Origin: Mariniblastus sp.
GTDB lineage: Bacteria > Planctomycetota > Planctomycetia > Pirellulales > Pirellulaceae
Length of the DNA: 64,000 nucleotides
Assembly: GCA_022447555.1 (NCBI GenBank)
Contig: JAKVBF010000002.1
Location: 62,001 to 126,000, forward strand
Direction: 5' to 3'
The notes under the pieces were generated by a model. That model saw nothing but the letters and a program-made list of their open reading frames with translations, was not told the DNA's origin and ran no database searches. Numbering within the stretch: the first letter of the stretch is position 1; each line of letters begins with the position of its first letter. Shown piece by piece: positions 36,442 to 45,422 of the stretch. A program made the translations under genes and the position numbers.

Positions 36442-39000
36442 TCAAGGGTGCCGATCCATGACTATGGCTTTCTTCCGTTTCCACTCTCCCCCACTGTAAC
36501 ACTCTACTGATAGGCGTCCTGATGCCGACACCCGATACCGGAACGCGCCCGGGGAGCCTGTCTGACTGACCTGCCGCCCACCCTCAGACAACGCATTGAT
36601 GATTTCTTTAGAAACTCTATTTTGGCTGGCACTCACCAGCACGTATTCCGGGTGAGACCATTCCAGAAACTCTCGAGGTCGACTGTTAAGGCTACCATGA
36701 TGAGGAGCCATCACAACATCACAATCAACACCGGGTCCTCCAATCAGAAGATCCATACCCGAACTTTCCAAATCACCGGGCAACAAAAACCTTCTTCCAT
36801 ACGCTTCAATCAACAAGACGATACTATCCGAATTATCCGTTGCACCCGTCCCTTCCACGGGCGGTGAAAGTACAGATATCAGAAGATGCGATCCAGTTAC
36901 AAGGCAGTCACCCGCATTCAACTCGCCTATTTTGACTCGGCGATCCATGAGACGATCAAACAAAAACTGCACCGATTCGGAAGGGTGCGATTCCATTACC
37001 GAAGAAATGTAAACTGCACCAATCGAAAACCGTTGGCAAAGTTCTGGAATGGCATTGAAATGATCCACATCAGCATGTGAGATAACGAGAGCGTCCAAAT
37101 GTTCAATGCCTTCAGACCAGAGCAAGCCTGAAACATTCGACAAGCCGATACGCGGCGCGCCAAACGTGCCGGCGTCGTACAGCAAGGACCGACCTTCAGG
37201 GGTTTGAACGAGCACGCTGGTCCCATGCCCTACGTCAACAAAGGTGCAAATAAGATCTCCGTCTGTGTCCCCGCGTTCCTTGTAGGAAGCCAATGCTACT
37301 GGAACCATCCATGCCCACACCAGCCACAGCAATGCTCCAAGCGGCAGCCATCGTTTAAGCCTGGATTTCGGCAGACAGATGAACATTAAGAGAAACCCCA
37401 AATAAAAAAATAAAATCGCGTTGGCTGTGGGGCCCGCTGTCCAATAATGACTGAATGGTAAGCCTTGAAAAAAATGCATGGTCGATTCCAATGCCCGTAA
37501 ACAGACTGTACAAATAGCGCCAAAGAGATCTGCGACCGGCTGCAACCATCCGCCAAACAGCAACACGCCCATCCCACCATACAAAGCAAGAGTCATGGGG
37601 AGTAATAGCAGCGGGTTAAGCAATGGCGCTACTGGCGCGACAATATGAAAATGAAACGCAACGAGTGGCAAGGCCAACAGCCAGATCAAACCGCTGACCA
37701 GCAACACTTGTCTGACGCGATATCCTAAATACCTTGCCCAACGGACCGGCATTGAACGCGTGTTTCGAATCAATTCGTCCAAGGGTTCCGTACTACCCCG
37801 GTAAAATATCCAATCCCGGAAAAAAATAATTCCCGATACGGCCAAAAAAGACAACTGTGGACCCACTCGAAATAGATCTGCCGGGTTGATCATGAGCACC
37901 ACCAGCCCTGCCGCCGCTAGGAGATTAAAACGAAACCCCTGTTTTCCTATCAGCCGACCTACACAAATCAGTACCAGCAAAATCATGGCACGCGTCACGG
38001 GTGGACGAAATTCGACCAACCAAGCATAAAAAATGACGAATGCAATGGTCCCAAGCAAAGCGGTTTTTCTACTGGAAAAACCGATGCGAAACAGCAAGAA
38101 AAACGCTCCGGCCAAGATCCCCACGTGCAAACCTGAGATTGCTAATAAATGAACCGTTCCTGTTTCCATAAACTCCTCGCGAAGCGCGACCGTCAGTTGC
38201 TCGCGATTACCTAATAAAATAGCCGAAGCCAAACCGGCCCGCTCTGCGTCAATGTATCTCCAGATCCAGTCATTGAAGCTGCGTCGAATGGTTGCCAAAA
38301 TCCAGACATTACTTAAATCTGAACGGGAGGGTTCCCGTTTAATGGCCAACTCGGTGTAGACGTGTACGACCACCAATTTCGCATCCGCCCGATGATGTAG
38401 ATAAAAATCAAATTGGCCTGGGTTAGTGGGAGGAAGGATTTTCACCAATCGACCAAATACAAGCACGCGGTCGCCCGAGCCAATCTCTCGGCATTTTGCA
38501 TGCACCACCAAATCACATTGGCCCGCTACCGGTTGCCAAGTTCGGCCGTTACGAATTTGTTCAAGTTCTACTCTAAATCGGGTCCGTGAATCTGAGGGAA
38601 TCGGATTCAATACTTCTTCCCCTACCGCAGCTGTTAGCTGAGGTTCAGACCTAACGGTCGCGAGAAGACACACCGGACAAGCAGACGAACTCGCAAATAG
38701 ACTAATATCATCAGCAGGAAACCAATTCCAACGGCCATGATGCCAGCCTGCCCCGAGACCCATTATAGAAACCAGCAAGGCGAGCGACGCAATCGCCTCG
38801 GTCCGCCGATTTCCAGACTTGCACAGGAAAAAAAGCGACCACCAAACGAGGATACCGCCGATCGCAAAGGCCAACTCGACGGCAAACCGGCAGTCAACAA
38901 AACGATCCGAAAAGATTCCTATGCATAACGCAACAAATACCAAAAGAACCGGGTTGTAACTGTTCCGGCCTCGAATCGATTTCCCAATTGAGGTAGTCAT
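36442..39000 (-). CDS. comEC: ComEC/Rec2-type DNA uptake channel
   Basis: Inner-membrane channel for single-stranded DNA in natural transformation, 852 residues. Order: N-terminal membrane segments and OB-like soluble part, the central Competence domain with many helices (TVHLLAISGLHVGILAG is typical), and a C-terminal metallo-beta-lactamase-like domain (FVDVGHGTSVLV, VISHADVDHFN, VMAPHHGS). Metal-binding residues are intact, so a nuclease function is possible. Other competence genes are not in view, so competence itself is not shown. Confidence 0.93.
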   Translation of the reverse strand: MTTSIGKSIRGRNSYNPVLLVFVALCIGIFSDRFVDCRFAVELAFAIGGILVWWSLFFLCKSGNRRTEAIASLALLVSIMGLGAGWHHGRWNWFPADDISLFASSSACPVCLLATVRSEPQLTAAVGEEVLNPIPSDSRTRFRVELEQIRNGRTWQPVAGQCDLVVHAKCREIGSGDRVLVFGRLVKILPPTNPGQFDFYLHHRADAKLVVVHVYTELAIKREPSRSDLSNVWILATIRRSFNDWIWRYIDAERAGLASAILLGNREQLTVALREEFMETGTVHLLAISGLHVGILAGAFFLLFRIGFSSRKTALLGTIAFVIFYAWLVEFRPPVTRAMILLVLICVGRLIGKQGFRFNLLAAAGLVVLMINPADLFRVGPQLSFLAVSGIIFFRDWIFYRGSTEPLDELIRNTRSMPVRWARYLGYRVRQVLLVSGLIWLLALPLVAFHFHIVAPVAPLLNPLLLLPMTLALYGGMGVLLFGGWLQPVADLFGAICTVCLRALESTMHFFQGLPFSHYWTAGPTANAILFFYLGFLLMFICLPKSRLKRWLPLGALLWLVWAWMVPVALASYKERGDTDGDLICTFVDVGHGTSVLVQTPEGRSLLYDAGTFGAPRIGLSNVSGLLWSEGIEHLDALVISHADVDHFNAIPELCQRFSIGAVYISSVMESHPSESVQFLFDRLMDRRVKIGELNAGDCLVTGSHLLISVLSPPVEGTGATDNSDSIVLLIEAYGRRFLLPGDLESSGMDLLIGGPGVDCDVVMAPHHGSLNSRPREFLEWSHPEYVLVSASQNRVSKEIINALSEGGRQVSQTGSPGAFRYRVSASGRLSVECYSGGEWKRKKAIVMDRHP

Positions 39001-39678
39001 GAAGCAGTCCGCAGTAAATGCTTGGGCGATAATTAGAATTATCCCGAAGACAGACCGCTTCGCAAATTCTTACATAAAAGAATCGACGGAATTGGGGAAT
39101 TCGATTGTTCCCCAAAAAGGGTTACCCAAATCAAGACAGAAACGACCATGGTAGGTCCGTAAAAAGATTCCTGAAATAAGCAGGCGCAATCAGTGATGAA
39201 AATCTCTGAAAGTTCGTCCGGGTGAACGTAACCCAACTAACTCAAAACTCAGATCCGGTTTTGAATGGCGTCACTCTAATCGCGGGTATCTTTGAGCGCG
39301 CAAAAAAAAGTCACAGCATGTCGCTCCATCGTCATGCTATGACTTTTATCCTGACACGGGACAATCCATGTCCCGCCCTCCCGGCTTGGGCATTACTCTT
39401 ATCGTCCTGTCAAATCGAAATTATCAAGTCAATTAAGACAATTCCCAATTTCTTACAACAATCCGTTAAAGTCGGTACATTTTGACGGAACAAGCTATCG
39501 TATTGCGGTCGACCACTAGCAAACTTTACCGGGAATAACGAAAATATGGGCGACCCATGACTTGGCAGCCGCCCAATCGTTAGACAAAATCTTCACCACT
39601 TTGCGGAAAACACAAGTGGCCTTCGCTGCCAAACAAGGGAGCCATGGGTGGGACGAAGGAAATAAGTGGGAAGGAATC
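39001..39678. other. large divergent intergenic region
   Basis: 677 bp between comEC and the UvrC-like gene. It contains one strong hairpin (39306-39347). Short frames here have no resemblance to proteins. The upstream extension of the UvrC-like frame (from 39562) was judged non-coding. Possible home of an unannotated small RNA. Confidence 0.5.
39306..39347. terminator. Terminator-like hairpin without an obvious gene
   Basis: AAAAGTCACAGCATG (39306-39320) pairs with CATGCTATGACTTTT (39333-39347), 14 of 15 pairs, with a 12-nt loop. A and T runs on the flanks allow termination on either strand. No gene ends next to it. Confidence 0.65.
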
Positions 39679-40908
39679 ATGAGTACATTGCTGACGTCGC
39701 CAAAGAAATTTCCCGGATTTGGCCCGTCGGTACTCGTGCGGCAGACTCGGGGGCAGTTGCGACACAGTAGCATTCCGAAAGAGCGATTTGCAGCGCGGAA
39801 GATGTTGCGCGAGAACTGTCCAAATGTTCCTGGTGTTTACGGCTGGCTGGATCCCAACCATCGACTAGTCTACGTTGGAAAATCTAAATCACTTCGGTCC
39901 CGGTTGCTGTCATACTTTGCCAAGACACCCGCAGACAAAAAAATGATACGGATTCGCCAACACAGCGAATCTCTCGTTTGGGAGCCCATCTCTAATGAGT
40001 TACTTGCCTTAATTCGCGAACAAGAGCTCATCCATCGTTGGCGACCTGATTTCAACCGACAGGGGCAACCGGTTCGGATGAAACCCGCCTTTTTATGCAT
40101 CAGCCATTCTCCTGCGCCGAACGCCTACTTAAGTCGGCGAATATTGCCAAAGGCAGGCCGCGCGTTTGGTCCGATTGCCGGTACCAACCGGCTCAGACTC
40201 GCCGTCGAGAGCTTGAATCATGAATTTCAACTCCGAGATTGTCCCGACAAAACCAAATTCGCATTCAATGATCAGTTGCAACTATTCGAAAACGCATCGA
40301 CGGCAAAGTGTATTCGGTATGAGCTGGGGACCTGCCCGGCGCCGTGCGCTGCCTATTGCAGTTCGGCAGAATATCAACAGCGCGTTAAACAGATGCTCGA
40401 TTTCTTAACAGGTCGAGACTCAACCATTTTAAATCGATTGAAGAAAAAAATGATCGCGGCATCTGGGAGACGCGCCTTCGAACGAGCGGCCAGCCTTCGA
40501 GACAGTTTGAACCAGTTAGCTTGGCTCGACCGACGTTTGAGCGGCCTGCGGTTGGCTGAGACGACTCTCAATGGCGTGCTTCAAGTTGAGGCGCGTAAGG
40601 GCAGGGTCGCCTGGCTTATCTTGCGACATGGGAAGCTGATCCAAAGTGTTGCGGGACATGCCGAGCAGCATGACCGAGCTGCGAAAACATTAGACTTATT
40701 GACTGGTATCTCGAAGCGTCAAGCAGATCCACCCACCCAGCTATTAGACATTAGTCTTCAGCTACTGATCATATCATGGTTTAAAAAACACCCTCACTAC
40801 AAGCAACAGATCATCAGTTTTGAGGACGCCATGAATTCCTGTCGACAATGTCTTCGCCACGATCCCAAAAGCGATGCTAAAGGAGGGTTTATCGGCGGTT
40901 TTGGTTGA
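39679..40908 (+). CDS. Shortened UvrC-like GIY-YIG nuclease
   Basis: 409 residues resembling the N-terminal two thirds of UvrC. The GIY-YIG domain reads GVYGW (52-56) and YVGKS (65-69), with the catalytic Glu at 114 in REQELI. Next come the cysteine-rich GTCPAPCAAYC region and a UVR motif (about 251-283, FERAASLRDSL) for UvrB contact. The C-terminal RNase H-like nuclease and helix-hairpin-helix domains of full UvrC are absent; the frame ends normally. It could cut only one strand side of a lesion, like Cho, or act in another repair path. ATG 39679 follows GGAAGG. Confidence 0.82.
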   Translation: MSTLLTSPKKFPGFGPSVLVRQTRGQLRHSSIPKERFAARKMLRENCPNVPGVYGWLDPNHRLVYVGKSKSLRSRLLSYFAKTPADKKMIRIRQHSESLVWEPISNELLALIREQELIHRWRPDFNRQGQPVRMKPAFLCISHSPAPNAYLSRRILPKAGRAFGPIAGTNRLRLAVESLNHEFQLRDCPDKTKFAFNDQLQLFENASTAKCIRYELGTCPAPCAAYCSSAEYQQRVKQMLDFLTGRDSTILNRLKKKMIAASGRRAFERAASLRDSLNQLAWLDRRLSGLRLAETTLNGVLQVEARKGRVAWLILRHGKLIQSVAGHAEQHDRAAKTLDLLTGISKRQADPPTQLLDISLQLLIISWFKKHPHYKQQIISFEDAMNSCRQCLRHDPKSDAKGGFIGGFG

Positions 40909-41126
40909 GCTCGAGGAAAAACTAGCCGTTGTAAAACGCCTTCTTCTTGGTATACTTCGCACGTCGTTTTGACTCGATACGTCCGCATTTGGCGTCAAAA
41001 CGACAAGAGTTTGCACCCAGTGCATTCAAAGTGGTACGGTTCGAACAGCCGTCAAACAAAAAGCCTTTCAAACTGGCCGGCTAGTCGTCCGACCAGTCTC
41101 CGCCCGTTGCACGATACGGTGACTCG

Positions 41127-41432
41127 ATGGGTCGCTCCAAAAAAAAAATTTCCGCAGAACACACCTCACGGCTCGCCCGAATCGAGTTGCCACCATCGCA
41201 AATCCCAGTGGTTCAAAGTGAGCTGGAAAGCTTATTGGATTTCGTGGGTCGAATCGAACAATTGGACCTAGATTCCGTCGAACCTTTTTTTGGCATTGCA
41301 ATCGACGCCAACCCTATGAGAACCGATCGCCAAGAAACAAGTTGCGACCGTACGGACACATTACGAAATGCTCCTCAGACCGATGGAGAGTCTTTCCTAG
41401 TCCCACCCGTTTTTGGCAAACAGGAATCTTAG
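41127..41432 (+). CDS. gatC: Asp/Glu-tRNA amidotransferase subunit C
   Basis: Small bridging subunit of GatCAB, 101 residues. It has the GatC pattern LARIEL near residue 16, a helical hairpin (LESLLDFVGRIEQLD), VEPFF, and the C-terminal LRNAPQTDGESFLVPPVF. It wraps around GatA and stabilises the complex. gatA follows 9 bp later. Confidence 0.93.
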   Translation: MGRSKKKISAEHTSRLARIELPPSQIPVVQSELESLLDFVGRIEQLDLDSVEPFFGIAIDANPMRTDRQETSCDRTDTLRNAPQTDGESFLVPPVFGKQES

Positions 41433-41441
41433 GAGAGCTAA

Positions 41442-42896
41442 ATGGACCTCTCTTCTTTCAACGCATGTCAGTTACTCGATGCGTTGGAATCGCAACAGCT
41501 CAGCGCCGAGGATTGCGTCCGCTTTTTCCTGAAACAGATTGCCAATCAAAACGCGACATTGAATGCGTTCTACACGGTCGTAGAAGAATCCGCCATGGCA
41601 TCAGCCAAGTCTGTCGACCAACGCCGCAAAAAAGGGCTCCCGGTCGGCCCTCTAGCCGGTCTGCCAATCGCAGTCAAAGACGGGATTTGCACCCACAACG
41701 TAAGAACAACCGCCGGCTCGCCCATGCTCGAAAATTACGTGCCTTTTTATAACGCAACGGTAGTTGAACGACTATGGGAAGCTGATGCAATTCTGATTGG
41801 CAAAACGTCGATGGACGAGTTTGGCATGGGTAGTTCGACAGAGAATCCACATTTCGGCGGCACGCTCAATCCCTGGGACCACCAACGCGTTCCTGGCGGA
41901 TCGAGTGGCGGTTCCGCAGCTGCGATCGCGGCCGGTATGGCCCCTATCGCTTTAGGCTCGGACACCGGCGGATCCATTCGGCAACCAGCGGCCTTTTGCG
42001 GGATTACCGGATTGAAACCGACCTACGGTCGGGTGAGCCGATACGGGTTAATCGCCTATGCCAGCAGCCTAGAACAGATCGGCCCCATGGCCAAGACAGT
42101 CGAAGATACGGCGTTACTCCTGTCTTCATGTGCGGGCCACGACCCCCGCGACTCGACATCGGCAACAGAACCTAGCGAAGATTATCGCGCCGGAATCAAC
42201 CGGCCCATCGAGGGTTTTAGAATTGGGGTTTGCCGCGATCATTTAGAGAATGGGCTGAGCGTGGAAATTACCTCTGCCCTGAAGCAAGCGATCGACATTT
42301 TTGAAAGCGCAGGGGCCCAGATAGTCGATATCGAGCTCCCCAACTCATCGAACGCTGTCGCCGCCTATTACGTTATCGCACCGTGTGAGGCCAGTGCGAA
42401 TCTGTCACGTTATGACGGAGTCCGATACACTGAACGCGCCCCAACCGACAATCTCGATCAGATGTACAGTAAAACAAGGGCTGATTTTTTTGGAGACGAG
42501 GTTCAACGCAGAATCCTACTAGGTACCTTCGCTCTGAGCTCAGGGTATTACGACCAATATTACCTACAGGCCTCCAAGGTAAGACGGTTGATTCAGCAAG
42601 ATTTCGAGACCGCATTCAACGGCGTCGATTTAATTCTCGGACCAACGACTCCCACCACCGCATTCAAGATCAACCAATGCCGCCAAGACCCATTGTCGAT
42701 GTACCTCGCCGATGTTTACACCGTATCGGCTAACCTCGCCGGTCTGCCGGCTTTGTCGCTCAACTGTGGTTTTGATCCTTCTGGATTACCAATAGGAATG
42801 CAACTTCAAGGTCCACGTTTCAAAGAATCGTCTTTACTTCGGGCAGGTCACCTCTTCCAATCCCAAACCGATTTCCACAATCGGAGGCCCGCCTGA
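41442..42896 (+). CDS. gatA: Asp/Glu-tRNA amidotransferase subunit A
   Basis: Glutaminase subunit of GatCAB, 484 residues. It releases ammonia from glutamine for transamidation. The amidase-signature catalytic triad is intact: the Lys in PIAVKDGI, and the two Ser in the region GGSSGGSAAAIAAG and GSDTGGSIRQPAAFCG. AGGAG is placed well before the ATG. Its stop overlaps the gatB start by 1 bp, so C, A and B are co-translated. Confidence 0.97.
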   Translation: MDLSSFNACQLLDALESQQLSAEDCVRFFLKQIANQNATLNAFYTVVEESAMASAKSVDQRRKKGLPVGPLAGLPIAVKDGICTHNVRTTAGSPMLENYVPFYNATVVERLWEADAILIGKTSMDEFGMGSSTENPHFGGTLNPWDHQRVPGGSSGGSAAAIAAGMAPIALGSDTGGSIRQPAAFCGITGLKPTYGRVSRYGLIAYASSLEQIGPMAKTVEDTALLLSSCAGHDPRDSTSATEPSEDYRAGINRPIEGFRIGVCRDHLENGLSVEITSALKQAIDIFESAGAQIVDIELPNSSNAVAAYYVIAPCEASANLSRYDGVRYTERAPTDNLDQMYSKTRADFFGDEVQRRILLGTFALSSGYYDQYYLQASKVRRLIQQDFETAFNGVDLILGPTTPTTAFKINQCRQDPLSMYLADVYTVSANLAGLPALSLNCGFDPSGLPIGMQLQGPRFKESSLLRAGHLFQSQTDFHNRRPA

Positions 42897-44365
42897 TGTC
42901 GGTCAAAGCAACGATCATTGTTGGTCTCGAGGTCCACGTTCAGTTAGCCACTGAAACTAAATTATTCTGCGGTTGTGCCACGGCCTTTGGAGCATCTCCC
43001 AATACGCAAACCTGTCCCGTTTGCATCGGAGCACCTGGGGCGCTGCCGGTCCTCAACCGAAAGGCTCTCAAACTGGCCATCAAAACGGGTTTGGCTCTGA
43101 ATTGCGAAATTGAACCAAACACTCACTGGGATCGCAAGAATTACTTCTACCCTGATTTACCCAAGGGATATCAAATCAGCCAATTCGATCGCCCGATCTG
43201 CAGAAAGGGTTACTTGGACTTGATCGATCCCCAGTCGGTATCGAGTGGGCGACGAGTGAATATCGAACGCGCCCATCTGGAAGAGGATGCCGGAAAAAGC
43301 AGTCACGATGAAACCATGCAGGGAGGCCCAACAAAGATTGATTTCAATCGGGCAGGGACTCCATTATTGGAAATTGTAACTCAACCTGACCTTCGGTCGG
43401 GTCACGAAGCTAAGACGTTTTTGAATGAACTCAAATTGATCTTATCCAGTCTCAAGGTATCCGACTGCAATATGCAAGAGGGTAGTTTGCGGGTCGATGC
43501 GAATGTGAACCTCAGTCTTGCGACACAAGAAGGTAATCAAGCCACGCCGATTGTGGAAATCAAAAACCTGAACAGCTTCCGAAGTGTGGAAAGGGCAATT
43601 GAATTTGAAGCCGAACGCCAGCTCCAACAATGGAACAAAGATGGGATGACCATCGACCAAGCCCCCAAGCAGACTCGCGGCTGGGACGATTCTAAGGGGC
43701 ATACTGTCTTGCAACGCATTAAAGAAGACTCAGCAGACTATCGCTATTTTCCCGATCCTGATTTAGTCGTGATTCGCACGACGCAGGCAGACATCGAATC
43801 GATCCAAGCCGAAATCAAATCACTACCCGCGGAACGCCGACAGATCTTAATGTCACGCTACTTATTGCCCGCCTATGACGCTGATGTGCTGGTCAATCAA
43901 GGTGACACTTTCGTTGACTTTTTTGAAACGGTAGCCGATCAGGTCAAGGATGGCAAATTGGTGAGCAATTGGTTGCAACAAGAACTCTTGCGTCACCTCA
44001 ACGCCACACAAACCGACATTCAAGCTTGTCCGGTCAATGCAAATCAGTTTGTCGACTTTTTAACTCACATTCAAACCAATCAATTAGACTCCTCGCGGGC
44101 CAAAGACGTTTTCGAACAAATGATGAGCGATTCAGTCTCTGTCGAACAAGCAATGAAGAGTTTGGGCATCGAAAATCTTGACTCAGAAGAACTAACGGCC
44201 ATTTGCCAACGAGTCCTAGATGAAAACCCAGAAATCATTGCCCAGATCCTCAAAGGCAATACAAAAGCCATTGGGAATCTTATTGGGAAAACCAAGTCAC
44301 TTAACAAGAATGTGTCTCCGAGTCAGGCACGCGAACAAATCTTAAAAATGTTACCAAAACATTAG
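42896..44365 (+). CDS. gatB: Asp/Glu-tRNA amidotransferase subunit B
   Basis: tRNA-binding and kinase subunit of GatCAB, 489 residues. It opens with IIVGLEVHVQLATETKLFC and has the conserved region DRKNYFYPDLPKGYQISQ and RAGTPLLEIVT. A C-terminal helical and YqeY-like tail ends NPEIIAQILKGNTKAIGNLIGK. It activates Asp-tRNA-Asn or Glu-tRNA-Gln. Since glnS is present in this genome, Asn-tRNA formation is the likelier job. Confidence 0.97.
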   Translation: MSVKATIIVGLEVHVQLATETKLFCGCATAFGASPNTQTCPVCIGAPGALPVLNRKALKLAIKTGLALNCEIEPNTHWDRKNYFYPDLPKGYQISQFDRPICRKGYLDLIDPQSVSSGRRVNIERAHLEEDAGKSSHDETMQGGPTKIDFNRAGTPLLEIVTQPDLRSGHEAKTFLNELKLILSSLKVSDCNMQEGSLRVDANVNLSLATQEGNQATPIVEIKNLNSFRSVERAIEFEAERQLQQWNKDGMTIDQAPKQTRGWDDSKGHTVLQRIKEDSADYRYFPDPDLVVIRTTQADIESIQAEIKSLPAERRQILMSRYLLPAYDADVLVNQGDTFVDFFETVADQVKDGKLVSNWLQQELLRHLNATQTDIQACPVNANQFVDFLTHIQTNQLDSSRAKDVFEQMMSDSVSVEQAMKSLGIENLDSEELTAICQRVLDENPEIIAQILKGNTKAIGNLIGKTKSLNKNVSPSQAREQILKMLPKH

Positions 44366-44563
44366 TACCAATCGCCAATGACTTTAAAATGGCTATCGGC
44401 TTCTACGAGCTGGCGCAGGGGGGAACGCGGGTCAACAATCAAGGTTGCATGGCACAGTAAGATCGATGAAGATAAGGACGGCCGTGAAGCTCACAAAAAA
44501 CTCAACGGATCGAATCCCACAACCTCGACCGTTTTCAAAAGCAAGTGAACGGAGATCAGTGAA

Positions 44564-44854
44564 TTGCCAAAATGCGTGACTGGCAAGGTTGCCGAAATTG
44601 GTCCAAACGGCAGTTTGATAACCTGCATTCAGCAGACGCAGGTAGCCGATGCCCCCCGTGACGAACGGATCTCCATCGCATTTGGTGGGCATCAAACGGT
44701 TGGTTTATTTGACGACCCGCACGAGCAACCCGAATCGACGATGGTGGCAAAGTTGAACAGCGAAGGTTTTGTCGAAATCGAAATTGTGGGGCTTAGTTTA
44801 TCTGAAATGTTGGGAATTAAAGTTGACGAGAAAGTCACCATTTCGTGGCCATAG
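44564..44854 (+). CDS. Stand-alone domain like the C-terminus of SAM hydroxide adenosyltransferase
   Basis: 96 residues with the pattern of the C-terminal beta-barrel of the DUF62 / SAM hydroxide adenosyltransferase family: VTGKVAEIGPNGSLITCI near the start and KLNSEGFVEIEIVG ... EMLGIKVDEKVTI at the end. The N-terminal SAM-binding domain is absent, so it may be a binding or partner protein. Resemblance is my reading and moderate. It starts with TTG 44564 behind GGAG; a GTG at 44576 is possible. Converges on the AP2-like gene, 12 bp apart. Confidence 0.6.
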   Translation: MPKCVTGKVAEIGPNGSLITCIQQTQVADAPRDERISIAFGGHQTVGLFDDPHEQPESTMVAKLNSEGFVEIEIVGLSLSEMLGIKVDEKVTISWP

Positions 44855-44866
44855 ACTTGGTGTTAA

Positions 44867-45328
44867 TCAACCACGATTGGCTTGATTGACACCCGTGCGA
44901 CGTGCTTCTTTTGCCAATCGGAAAGCCTCGTCTTCCCCAAATACTGAGACGGAAAACGAGCGAGTACGGCGGCGACCGTGGCCGTCGGTCCATTGGGCGA
45001 CCCAATACCAATAATGAAATTCGTAATCGCCTCGCGAGTCAATTTGCTTGTGACGCCGAACACCCACAACGCCAGATCGATTTCGAATTGAAGGTTTGCG
45101 AGCCAACTCTTTGACGGTGTATTTCTGCCACGCTCGCTCTAGGCTGTCTCGGAACTCTTTAGCAGCCAGCAGAGATTTACGTTGTCCGCCGAAAAGGTTG
45201 TCCCCAAAATACTTCGCCGTTTTCCGACCGCGCCTCTGAATACGGACTTCCCATCCGCCAAAGGACCGACCGGCGTCATTCTTTGTCTCGATACGGCTGA
45301 TATTCCGTCTTGGATTTTTTCTGGCCAC
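44867..45328 (-). CDS. AP2-like DNA-binding protein
   Basis: 153 basic residues in two similar halves, about 8-60 and 84-140. Each runs from a GGWEVRI or YWVAQW core to an aromatic/Gly turn (KYFGDNLFGG, SFSVSVFGEDEAFRLAKEAR). The second half matches AP2-type domains in phage homing nucleases and bacterial regulators (SGVVGVRRH ... YWVAQWTDGHGRRRTRSFSV). Likely DNA-binding with no enzymatic domain attached. The GTG start is preceded directly by an in-frame stop, so it is the earliest possible start. Confidence 0.65.
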   Translation of the reverse strand: MARKNPRRNISRIETKNDAGRSFGGWEVRIQRRGRKTAKYFGDNLFGGQRKSLLAAKEFRDSLERAWQKYTVKELARKPSIRNRSGVVGVRRHKQIDSRGDYEFHYWYWVAQWTDGHGRRRTRSFSVSVFGEDEAFRLAKEARRTGVNQANRG

Positions 45329-45422
45329 TTAAAAATACAACACGATGAATGAAGACTTCGATGACCGACCAACAGCGGGCAGGAACATGGCGGGACCGGC
45401 TCAACCCAAGGTAAACCTGAGA

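Noticed and set aside
39222-39485. 87-codon plus-strand frame in the comEC/UvrC-like gap
   Set aside because: It runs through the strong hairpin at 39306-39347 and has no family resemblance.
39562-39678. 39-codon upstream extension of the UvrC-like gene
   Set aside because: The extension does not look like a UvrC N-terminus and ATG 39679 has a better ribosome binding site.
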